Under the pieces are notes generated by a model. It searched no databases. It was not told where the DNA came from and saw nothing but the letters and a program-made list of their open reading frames with translations. A stretch of 64,000 nucleotides of DNA from Bacteroidales bacterium (lineage in GTDB: Bacteria; Bacteroidota; Bacteroidia; Bacteroidales; UBA3824), in assembly GCA_017541145.1 (NCBI GenBank), contig JAFXZT010000154.1, positions 30,885-94,884 on the forward strand, in the 5' to 3' direction. The stretch's first letter is position 1. Every line of letters begins with the position of its first letter. Both the position numbers and the translations under genes were made by a program. Below are positions 25,934-35,687 of the stretch, piece after piece.

Positions 25934-26785
25934 TTATTCTATAGCTTTCAAACTCATATCCAGAGACTTAATCTGGTGAGTAAGAGCGCCAACCGAAATA
26001 TAATCAACACCGGTAAGAGCATAATCTCTCAAAGTTTCGAGAGTAATACCGCCGGAAGATTCTGTTTCGTATTTGCCGCCGATAAGTTTTACAGCTTCGC
26101 GAGTTTGTTCAAGGTTAAAATTATCGAGCATAATTCTCTTAATGCCACCCACTTCCATAGCTTCACGAATTTCGTCAAGGTTGCGGGTTTCAATTTCGAT
26201 TTCCAAATTTTTACCTTTTTCTTTACAATATTTTTGAGCCGCGAGAATTGCATTTTTGATACCGCCGGCAAAATCCACGTGGTTGTCCTTGATAAGAATC
26301 ATGTCAAACAAACCGATTCTATGGTTGACACCGCCACCGATTTTCACTGCATTTTTTTCCAAAAGTCTCAAACCCGGAGTTGTTTTTCTCGTGTCCAAAA
26401 CTTTGGTATGAAGGTCAGCAATTTTTTCGGCATAAACATGAGTTTGAGTAGCTACGCCGCTGAGTCTTTGCATAAAATTCAAAACAAGACGTTCTGCTTG
26501 CAAAATGGAAATTACATTTCCGGTAACGATAAAAGCGATATCACCTTTTTTAACCGGAGTTCCGTTCTGAAGTTTTACATCCACTTTCAGCGACGGATCA
26601 ATTGCCTTAAAAACTTTTAATGCAACATCTACGCCTGCCAAAATTCCGTCTTGCTTGATAATCAAGCGGGCTGCGCCTTGTTCGTCGTGAGGTATTGTTG
26701 ACAAAGAAGTGTGATCTCCGTCGCCCAAATCTTCTGCAATGGCGATTTCAATCAATTCATCTTCAAGTTCTTCTAATTTTTTCAT
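25934..26785 (-). CDS. nadC: nicotinate-nucleotide pyrophosphorylase (quinolinate phosphoribosyltransferase)
   Basis: 283 residues, the normal length. Family motifs are EDLGDGDHTS near the start, ERLVLNFMQRLSGVAT, LDTRKTTPGLR (about 131-141), KIGGGVNHRIGLFDMILIKDNH and the C-terminal ESSGGITLETLRDYALTGVDYISVGALTH. The enzyme joins quinolinate and PRPP to give nicotinate mononucleotide in de novo NAD synthesis. nadA and nadB are not in the window. The DUF4783 gene just upstream on the same strand is a common neighbour of nadC in Bacteroidetes, but a terminator and a promoter lie between them. Confidence 0.95.
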   Translation of the reverse strand: MKKLEELEDELIEIAIAEDLGDGDHTSLSTIPHDEQGAARLIIKQDGILAGVDVALKVFKAIDPSLKVDVKLQNGTPVKKGDIAFIVTGNVISILQAERLVLNFMQRLSGVATQTHVYAEKIADLHTKVLDTRKTTPGLRLLEKNAVKIGGGVNHRIGLFDMILIKDNHVDFAGGIKNAILAAQKYCKEKGKNLEIEIETRNLDEIREAMEVGGIKRIMLDNFNLEQTREAVKLIGGKYETESSGGITLETLRDYALTGVDYISVGALTHQIKSLDMSLKAIE

Positions 26786-26817
26786 TTTTTGATTATTTAC
26801 TGTGTGTTTGTTAGCGG

Positions 26818-26825
26818 CAAATATA
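26818..26825 (-). promoter_or_regulatory. -7 promoter box for nadC
   Basis: CAAATATA on the plus strand reads TATATTTG on the minus strand, 32 bases before the ATG at 26785. Confidence 0.65.
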
Positions 26826-26826
26826 T

Positions 26827-26862
26827 AAAAAAAGTCAGAACTATAAAAAATAATTCTGACTT
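26827..26862 (-). terminator. terminator of the DUF4783 gene
   Basis: AAGTCAGAA (26832-26840) pairs with TTCTGACTT (26854-26862). The A run at 26826-26833 is a T run on the minus strand. It abuts the nadC promoter. Confidence 0.8.
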
Positions 26863-26888
26863 ACTTCAATCTGATTTTTCTCAAAATT

Positions 26889-27266
26889 CTAGTAGACATA
26901 CAAGCCTGTAATAACAGCCTGATTATTAACTGTTTTTAGCGTGTAGTTTACTTTATATGATTTACCTTCGGATGTTGTCATTACGCCGCTGATATAATTT
27001 CTGTTGTTGTCGCTAACGTAATCCGATGGTTTGTTTTGTCTGAAAAACTCTTGCAACACTTTGGTTGCTTGACTTTTAGAACAATAATTTTGTGAATTTT
27101 GTAAATTTAATTCCATTTCCGGTGCAAAATACACCGCAAGATTTTCCGTATTACCGGAACTGATAGCCTTATTAATTTCAACCGAAGTATTGTCTGTTTG
27201 TCCGAGAAATAGTAAACTCGATGCACAAAACAATCCTATTGCCAATAAATACATTGCTCGTTTCAT
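26889..27266 (-). CDS. secreted DUF4783 protein
   Basis: 125 residues. A signal peptide (MKRAMYLLAIGLFCASSLLFLGQ) precedes a compact NTF2-like domain. That domain begins with a helix VEINKAISSGNTENLAVYF, the DUF4783 hallmark, and ends with beta strands (KSYKVNYTLKTV, QAVITGLYVY). Function unknown; NTF2-like folds usually bind small ligands or pair with other domains. It ends with its own terminator, just before nadC. Confidence 0.8.
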   Translation of the reverse strand: MKRAMYLLAIGLFCASSLLFLGQTDNTSVEINKAISSGNTENLAVYFAPEMELNLQNSQNYCSKSQATKVLQEFFRQNKPSDYVSDNNRNYISGVMTTSEGKSYKVNYTLKTVNNQAVITGLYVY

Positions 27267-27472
27267 AATTCTTTGTAAAATTTAGTTGTTGTTGTTAAAT
27301 CAGTTTTCATCATGCCCATTTGCAACAACTGTTCCAAACGAAGAAGTTTTTCCAAAAAAATGTATTTTGATTTCTGTCTGCCTTGATTTTTAATTTGTTA
27401 TTTATTTTGTCTTTATTTGACATTTCTTAGATTACCTCGGTTGTCTATTGTTCGGAAAAAAAATTGTTGATG

Positions 27473-27521
27473 AAAAAAAGAGACTGTTATGAAAAAAATT
27501 AAACTTTTCCATGACAGTCTC
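27473..27521 (-). terminator. terminator of the LplT-PlsC gene
   Basis: GAGACTGTTAT (27480-27490) pairs with ATGACAGTCTC (27511-27521) with one wobble. The A run at 27473-27479 is the T run on the minus strand. Confidence 0.85.
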
Positions 27522-27550
27522 CCGTATTTTGACATTATTTTATTTTGATT

Positions 27551-29455
27551 TTAAAACGTAGTTAAAACCAAATCTTCACATTCTTTGCCTTCGTTGTAAA
27601 AATCCTCAAGATTTTTGTTGAATTCCAATTTTGTGAGCGAACTCCAGTCTTTTACTTCTTTCGTGATATCAACATATTCAATATCGATTTTACGTTTTTT
27701 CTTAAAGAAAATCAATCCGCTGTAAGTGTACAAAATGCTCAGTAACAATAGTTTAACAATTGAAGGAGTTTTTTTCTGTTTGTATTTTGACCATTTTGAT
27801 CCCCAAAAACCTTTGATTTTTATGCCGATAACTTTTGTGTGATCCGGCAAAATTTTGCTTGCGTTGTAAGCCAAACGACGTCCGCCGATTGTTTCTTTGC
27901 CGTCCAACGTGATATGTCCCGACGGATAAAACAAGATGTTGGAACCTTTTTTTATTTGTTCCTCAATTATTCCGTCAAGGTGCTGAACTTGTTCAACTCC
28001 TTTGCGGCTTTTCTGAAGATTCGGAACTTTTACAGCGTTGAACATGTTGAGGATGTGCGATATAACCGGAATTTTCCAATATCCGTCATCAACCAACGGC
28101 TGAAGTTTTTTGTTGTAAAGTATGGAAAACAGCATTATCGGGTCCAAAACTGCCCTGTGCATCGGAAGTATCAACAAGTTTTCGCCTTCTTTTGTATCCA
28201 TATTTTCAACACCTTTTTGTTGAATATCGTAGTGAAGTTTTATATGATTTTTGCTAAAATAACATAAAACCTCTTTGTAGTTGAACATGAAAATTATTGT
28301 TCCAACCGCAATTATAATTCCGTCAACAAGGAACGTATAGCTTACAGGTAAAAATGTTGAAATCGCGATATTTGTAATTGCCGCAAGAAAAATAAATATG
28401 AACGATATCAAATTGAAGTAAGCCAAAATGATGTTAAGTTCCTCAGGCTTAGCTTTTTTCTGAATTTCGGCATCAAGCGGAATTTTGAAAATACCGCATG
28501 TAACAGCTGTTATTGCAAGTAAAATTGTAAAAATTACTTGTTGTTTGCTGAAAATGAAAATCAGTAAAAGCAAAAATCCGAGAAAAAGTCCGATTTGCGG
28601 AATATAACCCAGCATGTAAGTTTTGCGGTCAAGACGTCCGCCGATTAAGCAACCGATAGCAATTCCGATTGCAAGTATCGCGAAAAGTACGCCGGTTTCT
28701 GTTGGTGAAATTCCAAAATCGTTGTTATGCGGCAGACTTAGTAAAGTGCTTTGTATTGAGGCAGTTAACCACCAGTAAAGACTCAGTAACAAAATTACCT
28801 GAGGCATACCGGTGTATTTTTTTATCATTGCCGAAGTCTGACGGATAAATTTTATCGGATTTGCCGAAGTTTCTTCGTTTGACTTGTTTTCTTCTACTTT
28901 TATCGTGAAACTGCAAGCGATACCGGCAATTGCAAGTGCTATTAAAACGCTGTATTGGTAAATCGGTTCGCTGTGGTCTTTCATAATCGAACCAACCACG
29001 GTTCCCAAGAGCAATCCTATAAAAGCGAAAGCCTCCATGCCGCCCATTCCTTGCGAAATTCCGTCCTTGCCGCCGATATCTTTGATAAGTCCGTATTTGG
29101 AAGGGGAGAAGAGGGCACTTTGTAAGCCCATGAGTACCACCGAAGTAAATGTGAGCGGGAGATTTTCGGTTGAGAATCCGAGTATCGCCAGCAACATTAT
29201 TGGCAGTTCAAAAATTTTTGCTACTCTTATTATTTGCTGTTTTTTGAAATAATGCGGAAGTTTGCCTGCCAACGGTGAAAATAGCAAATATGGTACAACC
29301 AATGCTCCGCCGGCTGCATTTACTACCCATGACGAGTATTCTTTGCTTACCCAAGTGGCGGCTATAAAACTTACTAACGCTCTTAAAACATTGTCGTTCA
29401 TTACGCCAAACAGATTGGTACTGTATAGCGGTAAAAACTTTCCATACTTTTTCAT
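27551..29455 (-). CDS. LplT-PlsC fusion: lysophospholipid transporter with acyltransferase domain
   Basis: 634 residues. The first 400 are an MFS permease like LplT, starting LPLYSTNLFGVMNDNVLRAL, with FSPSKYGLIKDIGGKDGISQGMGGMEA in the middle. The C-terminal part (about 425-600) is a PlsC-type acyltransferase with the HX4D motif MHRAVLDP (His about 432) and FYPSGHIT in place of the usual FPEGTRS. In E. coli, LplT flips lysophospholipids inwards for Aas, an acyltransferase-acyl-ACP synthetase. Here permease and acyltransferase are fused and the AMP-binding synthetase domain is absent. The lipoprotein gene 27 bases upstream is probably co-transcribed. Confidence 0.85.
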   Translation of the reverse strand: MKKYGKFLPLYSTNLFGVMNDNVLRALVSFIAATWVSKEYSSWVVNAAGGALVVPYLLFSPLAGKLPHYFKKQQIIRVAKIFELPIMLLAILGFSTENLPLTFTSVVLMGLQSALFSPSKYGLIKDIGGKDGISQGMGGMEAFAFIGLLLGTVVGSIMKDHSEPIYQYSVLIALAIAGIACSFTIKVEENKSNEETSANPIKFIRQTSAMIKKYTGMPQVILLLSLYWWLTASIQSTLLSLPHNNDFGISPTETGVLFAILAIGIAIGCLIGGRLDRKTYMLGYIPQIGLFLGFLLLLIFIFSKQQVIFTILLAITAVTCGIFKIPLDAEIQKKAKPEELNIILAYFNLISFIFIFLAAITNIAISTFLPVSYTFLVDGIIIAVGTIIFMFNYKEVLCYFSKNHIKLHYDIQQKGVENMDTKEGENLLILPMHRAVLDPIMLFSILYNKKLQPLVDDGYWKIPVISHILNMFNAVKVPNLQKSRKGVEQVQHLDGIIEEQIKKGSNILFYPSGHITLDGKETIGGRRLAYNASKILPDHTKVIGIKIKGFWGSKWSKYKQKKTPSIVKLLLLSILYTYSGLIFFKKKRKIDIEYVDITKEVKDWSSLTKLEFNKNLEDFYNEGKECEDLVLTTF

Positions 29456-29482
29456 AAACAGTTTTTTTAGTTGTATCTGATA

Positions 29483-30025
29483 TTATTTTGCCGGTTTGAT
29501 TTCTGCGGCAAAATGTATTTTTCCGTTTTCATAAATTTCAGCTATTCCGATTTCGCCGTAAGGAATTTCTTCGTAATTTTTTGATTTGGAATATTCTGAC
29601 AATGTTTCTTGAAAATCGGTTCTTAATTTGGTGTTAAAATCTTGATATTCAGATTCGTAAGTCATGCAATTGGTTTCGCCGATTATTCTTACCATAAAAT
29701 TGGCGCGTTCCAGTTTTCTGATTAATACAGAATCGGTAACATCAGTTCCAACAATGCAACCGACAATGCTGTGGTAAGTGTCTGTGTTGTATTTTTGGTA
29801 AAAAATACCGAATGTTTTTTCGGGTTTAACATCAATTTTTCCCAATTCGGTTTTCAACGAATCAATCAATCGGTTTGTATTATTATAAGAAGTGTAGCTT
29901 TCTGTGCAGACTGTCAGGTAGGGACCCATTGTTTGTTCAGAAATATTGATATTTGGGCCGCAACTGTTTAATACAAAAGCTAATGCTGCGCCTGTTAATG
30001 TTAAAATCTTCCTTTTGTTTTTCAT
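29483..30025 (-). CDS. lipoprotein, GyrI-like fold possible
   Basis: 180 residues with a lipobox, VLNSC (Cys22). The mature sequence (MGPYLTVCTESYTSY..., FGIFYQKYNTDTYHSIVG, IPYGEIGIAEIYENGKIHF) has the pattern of a two-repeat GyrI/SOUL-like ligand-binding fold, in which GIYYDNP-type strands recur. That assignment is tentative. It sits 27 bases upstream of the LplT-PlsC fusion on the same strand, which hints at an envelope-lipid context but proves nothing. Confidence 0.55.
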   Translation of the reverse strand: MKNKRKILTLTGAALAFVLNSCGPNINISEQTMGPYLTVCTESYTSYNNTNRLIDSLKTELGKIDVKPEKTFGIFYQKYNTDTYHSIVGCIVGTDVTDSVLIRKLERANFMVRIIGETNCMTYESEYQDFNTKLRTDFQETLSEYSKSKNYEEIPYGEIGIAEIYENGKIHFAAEIKPAK

Positions 30026-30043
30026 TTTTTGTGAGTTTTATAA

Positions 30044-30083
30044 AAAAATTGCGCCATTTGTTTTCTTAAAAGGCGCAATTTTT
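30044..30083 (-). terminator. terminator of secA
   Basis: AAAAATTGCGCC (30044-30055) pairs perfectly with GGCGCAATTTTT (30072-30083); the flanking A run is a T run on the minus strand. Confidence 0.9.
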
Positions 30084-30105
30084 ATGATTAGTTAATAATT
30101 GTTAT

Positions 30106-33100
30106 TTATTCTTCGTTTTCGTCAGCGATGCCTTTTCCGTGACAATTTTTGAATTTTTTGCCACTTCCGCAAGGACATGGATCATTTCTGTTCGGCTTTT
30201 TACCGATTCTGATTGGCTGAGGTTTCTGAGCCTCTTCTTGTGTTGCTCTCATTTTTTCTTGTTCTCTTTTGCGAGCAGCAGCCTGAGCCTGAGCTTGAGC
30301 CATTGCAGCAGCCTGAGCCTGACGTACTTCTTCCGGATCACGCATCGGGATTTGAGCACGCATCAATGTTGAAATAATCGCTTTGTTGTTCTTGTCAAGC
30401 ATCTTGTCGAACAAGCCGTTTGATTCAATCTTGAAAATTACGAGCGGATCTTTTTGTTCGTAACTTGCGTTTTGTACAGATTGTTTCAAATCGTCGAGGT
30501 CGCGAAGATGTTCTTTCCAGTTTTCGTCGATTGTTACAAGCATAATAATCTTCTGGAAAGTCTTGGTAATTTCACGACATTCTGATTCGTAAGCGTTTTT
30601 GAGGTTTACTCTTATCTGGAATACTCTTCTGCCGTCCGAAATTGGAACAACGATATATTCGTATCTGTCAGAATAATTTTCGTAAACATCTTTTATAGTA
30701 GGCATTGCTCTTTCTCTGATGAGTTTCATCTTGGCAGCCATACATTTGAATGCTTCATCGAAAATTTTGTCTGTGATTTTTTCGTTAGGAAGTTTTCTGA
30801 ATTCGTCTTCGGTTACAGGATTTTGCATGCCGAGATCTTTTGTAACTTCCAAACTGAACGAAGCATAATCGCCGTCGTTTTGATATTGAGAAACAATATT
30901 TTCGCAAGCATCGTTGAGCATGTTGTTGATTTCGATATCAAGAGCCTCGCCAAACAACGCATTACGACGCAAACGGTAAATTACTTCACGCTGTTTGTTC
31001 ATAACATCGTCGTATTCCAAAAGTCTCTTACGAATACCGAAGTTGTTTTCTTCAACTTTTTTCTGAGCTCTTTCGATAGATTTTGTAACAATCGGGTGTT
31101 GAATTACTTCGCCTTCTTCCAATCCCATTCTGTCCATCAAGGCAGCAATTCTGTCACTACCAAAAAGTCTCATAAGATTGTCTTCAAGAGATACGAAGAA
31201 TTGAGAACTACCCGGGTCGCCTTGACGTCCGGCACGACCACGCAACTGACGGTCTACACGTCTTGATTCGTGTCTTTCTGTACCGATGATTGCCAAACCG
31301 CCTTTTTCTTTTACTTCCGGGCTCAATTTGATATCGGTACCACGACCTGCCATGTTGGTTGCAATTGTAATTGTACCGGTTTGACCTGCTTTGGCAACGA
31401 TTTCAGCTTCGCGGGCGTGCTGTTTAGCATTCAAAACCTGATGTTCAAGTTTTCTCATTGTAAGCATCTTGCTCAACAATTCTGAAACTTCCACCGAAGT
31501 AGTACCAACCAATACCGGACGGCCTTCTTCGTGAAGTCTTTGCACTTCTTGAATTACAGCGTTGTATTTTTCGCGTTTGGTTTTGTATACCAAATCTTCA
31601 TGGTCTTTTCTGATTACCTTCAAATTTGTAGGAATTACGCAAACATCCAATTTGTAGATGTCCCAAAATTCGCCTGCTTCGGTTTCCGCTGTACCTGTCA
31701 TACCCGAAATTTTTTCGTACATACGGAAATAGTTTTGAAGTGTAATTGTAGCAAATGTCTGAGTAGCAGCTTCTACTTTTACATTTTCTTTGGCTTCGAT
31801 AGCTTGGTGCAAACCGTCAGAGTAGCGGCGGCCTTCCATAATACGACCAGTCTGCTCGTCTACGATTTTTACTTTGTTGTCCATCACAACGTATTCTTGA
31901 TCTCTCTCAAACATGGTGTATGCTTTCAAGAGTTGGTTGATTGTATGAACACGTTCTGATTTTACTGCATATTCCGACATCACTTGGTCTTTCATTGCAG
32001 CTTTTTCCTCGTCGCTTGCGTTAGAGTGTTCTATTTCAGCAACTTTGCTTCCAACGTCCGGCAAAACGAAAAATTCAGGGTCGTCAGAATTACCGGTAAT
32101 CAAGTCAATACCTTTTTCAGTTAAGTCAACTGAATTTTGTTTTTCTTCGATTACAAAATACAATTCGTCGGTAATTTCCGGCATTCTCTTGTTGTTTTCT
32201 GCCATGTATTCGGCTTCTGTTGCATTGAGCAATACTCTGTTACCTTCTTCGCTGAGGAATTTGATAATAGCATTGTTCTTTGGCAAACCTTTCCATGCGC
32301 GGAGCAATGCCACACCGCCTTTTGTACGGTCTCCGGCTTTGATATATTTTTTCGCGTCGTTCAAAAGTGTGTTAACAAGTTGCTTTTGATGTTCTACCAA
32401 TGTAACAACTTTTGGCTTCAAGTCCATGAAAAGTTTCATGTCGTCGCCCGCCTTTGGAACCGGACCGCTTATAATAAGAGGTGTACGTGCATCGTCAATC
32501 AATACTGAGTCCACCTCGTCGATGATTGCGTAAACATGTTTTCTTTGAACCAATTCGTCCGGAGTGCTACACATATTATCACGAAGGTAGTCAAAACCGA
32601 ATTCGTTGTTTGTACCGAAAGTAATATCAGCAGAATAAGCTGCGCGGCGTTCCTTGGTGTTAGGCTGATGTTTGTCGATACAATCAACGCTCAAACCGTG
32701 GAATTGATAAAGCATACCCATCCATTCGCTGTCTCGTTTTGCAAGATAGTCGTTTACAGTTACCACGTGAACACCTCTGCCGGTCAATGCGTTGAGGAAT
32801 ACCGGAAGTGTAGCCACGAGAGTTTTACCTTCACCGGTAGCCATTTCCGAAATTTTACCTTGGTGAAGTACAATACCGCCGATAAGCTGTACATCGTAAT
32901 GTACCATGTTCCAAGTGAGAAGGTTGCCGCCGGCTCTCCATGTGTGATTATATTTGGCTTTGTCGCCTTCTATTATAATGCTGTCAAACTTTGTTGCAAG
33001 TTCGCGGTCAAAATCAGTAGCAGTTACTTCTACGAATTCGTTTTCCTTGAATCTGCGTGCTGTATCTTTTACTATTGCAAAAGCTTGCGGAAGAATTTCG

Positions 33101-33423
33101 TCCAGCTTGTTTTTCAGAATATTTTGAATTTCTTTTTCTGTTGCGTCAACATTGTCATAAAGTTCCACCTGCTGTTCCAATGTTAATACGGCAGAGCTTT
33201 TAAGTTTCTCTTTGTACTCAGCAAGTTTTTTTTCTTCTTCTTTGATTGATTCTTTCAAATCCAATCTTAATTTTGCTGTTAGCGCTCTTAATTCGTCGTT
33301 GCTTAAGTCTTTTAGTTTCGCAAATTCTGCATTAATTTGTTGAACAATCGGCAACATTTTTTTTATGTCTTTGCTCGATTTATCACCAAAAAATGTCTTA
33401 AAAACTTTTTGTAGTAAACTCAT
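30106..33423 (-). CDS. secA: preprotein translocase ATPase SecA
   Basis: 1105 residues, the large size normal for Bacteroidetes. Walker A is [15 protein letters not shown] (about 190), Walker [20 protein letters not shown]. The second helicase half carries [11 protein letters not shown] and [22 protein letters not shown] longer pre-cross-linking region than in E. coli is evident around residues 330-480. The tail is Ala/Gln-rich and ends with the zinc-binding SEC-C motif [17 protein letters not shown]. SecA drives unfolded preproteins through SecYEG. It has its own promoter and terminator. Confidence 0.97.
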   Translation of the reverse strand: MSLLQKVFKTFFGDKSSKDIKKMLPIVQQINAEFAKLKDLSNDELRALTAKLRLDLKESIKEEEKKLAEYKEKLKSSAVLTLEQQVELYDNVDATEKEIQNILKNKLDEILPQAFAIVKDTARRFKENEFVEVTATDFDRELATKFDSIIIEGDKAKYNHTWRAGGNLLTWNMVHYDVQLIGGIVLHQGKISEMATGEGKTLVATLPVFLNALTGRGVHVVTVNDYLAKRDSEWMGMLYQFHGLSVDCIDKHQPNTKERRAAYSADITFGTNNEFGFDYLRDNMCSTPDELVQRKHVYAIIDEVDSVLIDDARTPLIISGPVPKAGDDMKLFMDLKPKVVTLVEHQKQLVNTLLNDAKKYIKAGDRTKGGVALLRAWKGLPKNNAIIKFLSEEGNRVLLNATEAEYMAENNKRMPEITDELYFVIEEKQNSVDLTEKGIDLITGNSDDPEFFVLPDVGSKVAEIEHSNASDEEKAAMKDQVMSEYAVKSERVHTINQLLKAYTMFERDQEYVVMDNKVKIVDEQTGRIMEGRRYSDGLHQAIEAKENVKVEAATQTFATITLQNYFRMYEKISGMTGTAETEAGEFWDIYKLDVCVIPTNLKVIRKDHEDLVYKTKREKYNAVIQEVQRLHEEGRPVLVGTTSVEVSELLSKMLTMRKLEHQVLNAKQHAREAEIVAKAGQTGTITIATNMAGRGTDIKLSPEVKEKGGLAIIGTERHESRRVDRQLRGRAGRQGDPGSSQFFVSLEDNLMRLFGSDRIAALMDRMGLEEGEVIQHPIVTKSIERAQKKVEENNFGIRKRLLEYDDVMNKQREVIYRLRRNALFGEALDIEINNMLNDACENIVSQYQNDGDYASFSLEVTKDLGMQNPVTEDEFRKLPNEKITDKIFDEAFKCMAAKMKLIRERAMPTIKDVYENYSDRYEYIVVPISDGRRVFQIRVNLKNAYESECREITKTFQKIIMLVTIDENWKEHLRDLDDLKQSVQNASYEQKDPLVIFKIESNGLFDKMLDKNNKAIISTLMRAQIPMRDPEEVRQAQAAAMAQAQAQAAARKREQEKMRATQEEAQKPQPIRIGKKPNRNDPCPCGSGKKFKNCHGKGIADENEE

Positions 33424-33496
33424 TTATGTATGATATTTTTATTATTTCTTTGATAATTAAATAGTTAGGCTATAATGCCCTCTCTCTTTTACACTG

Positions 33497-33504
33497 CAAA
33501 GTTA
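33497..33504 (-). promoter_or_regulatory. -7 promoter box for secA
   Basis: CAAAGTTA on the plus strand reads TAACTTTG on the minus strand; it lies 73 bases before the ATG at 33423. Confidence 0.6.
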
Positions 33505-33574
33505 ATTTTTTTTCTGAATTTTAATATAAAATTAAAAAAATATTTATGGCATAATTTTTTCTGAAAAAATATTG

Positions 33575-33582
33575 TATATTTG
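33575..33582 (+). promoter_or_regulatory. -7 promoter box for the CHASE4 phosphatase gene
   Basis: TATATTTG, 25 bases before the ATG at 33608. Confidence 0.7.
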
Positions 33583-33607
33583 TCAACGGATTTAAACCTT
33601 CAATTTT

Positions 33608-35629
33608 ATGAAATATCGTTCAGTACAATACGGCGTTTTATTTATTTTTATGATTGGTGCTTTGGTGCTGATTCTCAGTATGCTTTTCTATTATAAAGTT
33701 CAGCAGAAAAAGAATCATGACATCAGCGAAATTTCTTACAAACAACGTGTAGAAATGATTGACAATGTTTTGTCGTTAAAAAGTCAACATTACGAAGCTG
33801 TTGTTCACGAAAATTCCGCTTGGGACGAGCTTGTGGATTTTGTAAATGCTAAAGATAAAAATCTTAATTGGGTTCATGATAATATCGGTCAGATGGCAGA
33901 ATCTTACGATGCTGCCGAAGTTGCTATTTATGATGTAGATGGCGATCCGGTTTATTTGCATGCTTCCAATAATTATAATAAAATTGATTTTTTCAATGAT
34001 ATTCGTGTTAATACTCTTTTGACTAAAAATTATAAAACTAAATTTTTTAACGTAAGAAATAATCAGATTTTCCAATATTTTTGTGCCGGTATTGTTTCGT
34101 CTGACGATATTAATTCAAGAGAAGAAAATTATCAAGGTTACTTGATTCTTATTAGAGAAATAAATTCCGATTTGCTGAAACAATATTCCGGTATTTTGGG
34201 TGAAATTGAGGTTCATTCCACTTTGGACGCTGAATATTTGGAAAAAGTTAAAAAAGCATATTCCAAGAGATTTTTTTATTTCAAGGAATTAAACAACCAG
34301 TTCGGACAGCCGGTTGCGTATTTGTATTTTACGGGTGAAAATTCTTTGAACGTAGTTTTCGATTCGTTTTTGCCGGTAATGCTTGTAATTTCGTCTATAG
34401 TTTTATTGATTTTTATACTTTTATTTATATTTGTTAGATTCAGAATTGTACGTCCGATAAAAAGAATTGTTAAAACATTTATTTCCGAAGATTTTTCAAA
34501 AATCAAGAAACTGAAAAAAAGTTCTACAGAATTTGGTGTTTTGGCAAATACTGTTGAAAACTTTTTGGCTCAGAAACATAAAATTGAATCCTTGTACGGC
34601 GATTTGGAGCAGAAACAGCAAGAATTGGTGTCTCAAAACGAAATGCTTTCCGAACAGAAGAAAGAAATTGAAAGTCAGATTGCTAACATCCAAGTTCTCA
34701 ATCGTCAAATTATGGAACGAAATCGTGAAACAGAAAAGAAAAATGTACAGATTTCCGTTCAGAATCAACAACTTACAGAGCAATCCGAATCTATCCGAAA
34801 GGTAAAAGCCGATTTGGAAAGTCTTTCGTACCGTTTTAATTTTACAAGCAATCAACTTGACCAAGCTACCGAAGAATTGCTTAATAGTAGAAACTATGCG
34901 TCACGACTTCGCAACCTTTTGATGGTGGCATCTACTCCAACGGCTCATATTTTCAACGAATTCTTTGTATTTCAGTTGATTAAAAATAAAATCGGCGGTG
35001 ATTTTACATTCGCTAAAAAAATTGACCATTGGATAATCGCCGGAGTTGGCGACTGCAATTTGAGTGGTATTCCGGGAGCGTTGCTTTCGGCTTTGGACAT
35101 CTATTTGTTGAACGAAATTATTGATTTTTCAAAAGCCGAAGATTTTCGTCCGAACACAATACTCAATTCGTTGAACAAGCGAATTATATCTTCAATCGGT
35201 GAAGAACTTCAGACGGATTTCAATCGTGACGGTCTTCATATTTCGATTTTGATGTACAATACACAATCGTTGAAAGGATATTTTGCCGCCGCAAAACGTA
35301 CTATGGTTGTGATGCGTAGAGGCGAAGATGTTGAATATTTCGGAGACAATTTGGCGGTTGGAAAAATTGCTGACGAAAGAAAATTCCGTGTCGTAGAAAT
35401 TCAATTTCAGCCCGATGACGTTGTTTATATGTATTCAGACGGAAGTACAGAGATTGTAGGCGGTCCGTTCTGCAAAAATTTGACTCCGAAAAATTTCAAA
35501 AATCTTTTGCGACAGAAATATATCTATCCGCTTGAAGGTCAGAAGGCTGAGTTTGCCAGATTTTACAGTGAATGGATTGCCGATTTGGAACAATCAGACG
35601 ACATCACAATTTTAGGTTTCAAAATATAG
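33608..35629 (+). CDS. CHASE4-HAMP sensor with PPM/SpoIIE-type phosphatase domain
   Basis: 673 residues. Helix 1 (about 8-28), a periplasmic CHASE4 domain (about 40-250; AWDELVDFVNAKD and IYDVDGDPVY are typical), helix 2 (about 253-278), HAMP (about 280-330), a long coiled coil rich in Gln and Glu (330-440) and a C-terminal phosphatase domain. The metal motifs IGGDFTF and MYSDGSTEIVGG are present, and the protein ends QSDDITILGFKI. The central motif, normally DCTGHGIPG, reads GDCNLSGIPGALLS. It is 58 bases upstream of an acyltransferase gene that has its own -7 box. Signal and target are unknown. Confidence 0.8.
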   Translation: MKYRSVQYGVLFIFMIGALVLILSMLFYYKVQQKKNHDISEISYKQRVEMIDNVLSLKSQHYEAVVHENSAWDELVDFVNAKDKNLNWVHDNIGQMAESYDAAEVAIYDVDGDPVYLHASNNYNKIDFFNDIRVNTLLTKNYKTKFFNVRNNQIFQYFCAGIVSSDDINSREENYQGYLILIREINSDLLKQYSGILGEIEVHSTLDAEYLEKVKKAYSKRFFYFKELNNQFGQPVAYLYFTGENSLNVVFDSFLPVMLVISSIVLLIFILLFIFVRFRIVRPIKRIVKTFISEDFSKIKKLKKSSTEFGVLANTVENFLAQKHKIESLYGDLEQKQQELVSQNEMLSEQKKEIESQIANIQVLNRQIMERNRETEKKNVQISVQNQQLTEQSESIRKVKADLESLSYRFNFTSNQLDQATEELLNSRNYASRLRNLLMVASTPTAHIFNEFFVFQLIKNKIGGDFTFAKKIDHWIIAGVGDCNLSGIPGALLSALDIYLLNEIIDFSKAEDFRPNTILNSLNKRIISSIGEELQTDFNRDGLHISILMYNTQSLKGYFAAAKRTMVVMRRGEDVEYFGDNLAVGKIADERKFRVVEIQFQPDDVVYMYSDGSTEIVGGPFCKNLTPKNFKNLLRQKYIYPLEGQKAEFARFYSEWIADLEQSDDITILGFKI

Positions 35630-35651
35630 TTTGGAAATAGAAATTATTTAT

Positions 35652-35659
35652 TAATTTTG
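35652..35659 (+). promoter_or_regulatory. -7 promoter box for the acyltransferase-wza-wzc operon
   Basis: TAATTTTG, 28 bases before the ATG at 35688. Confidence 0.65.
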
Positions 35660-35687
35660 CCGCCTGATAGGAATTTTAGAAATTAAG

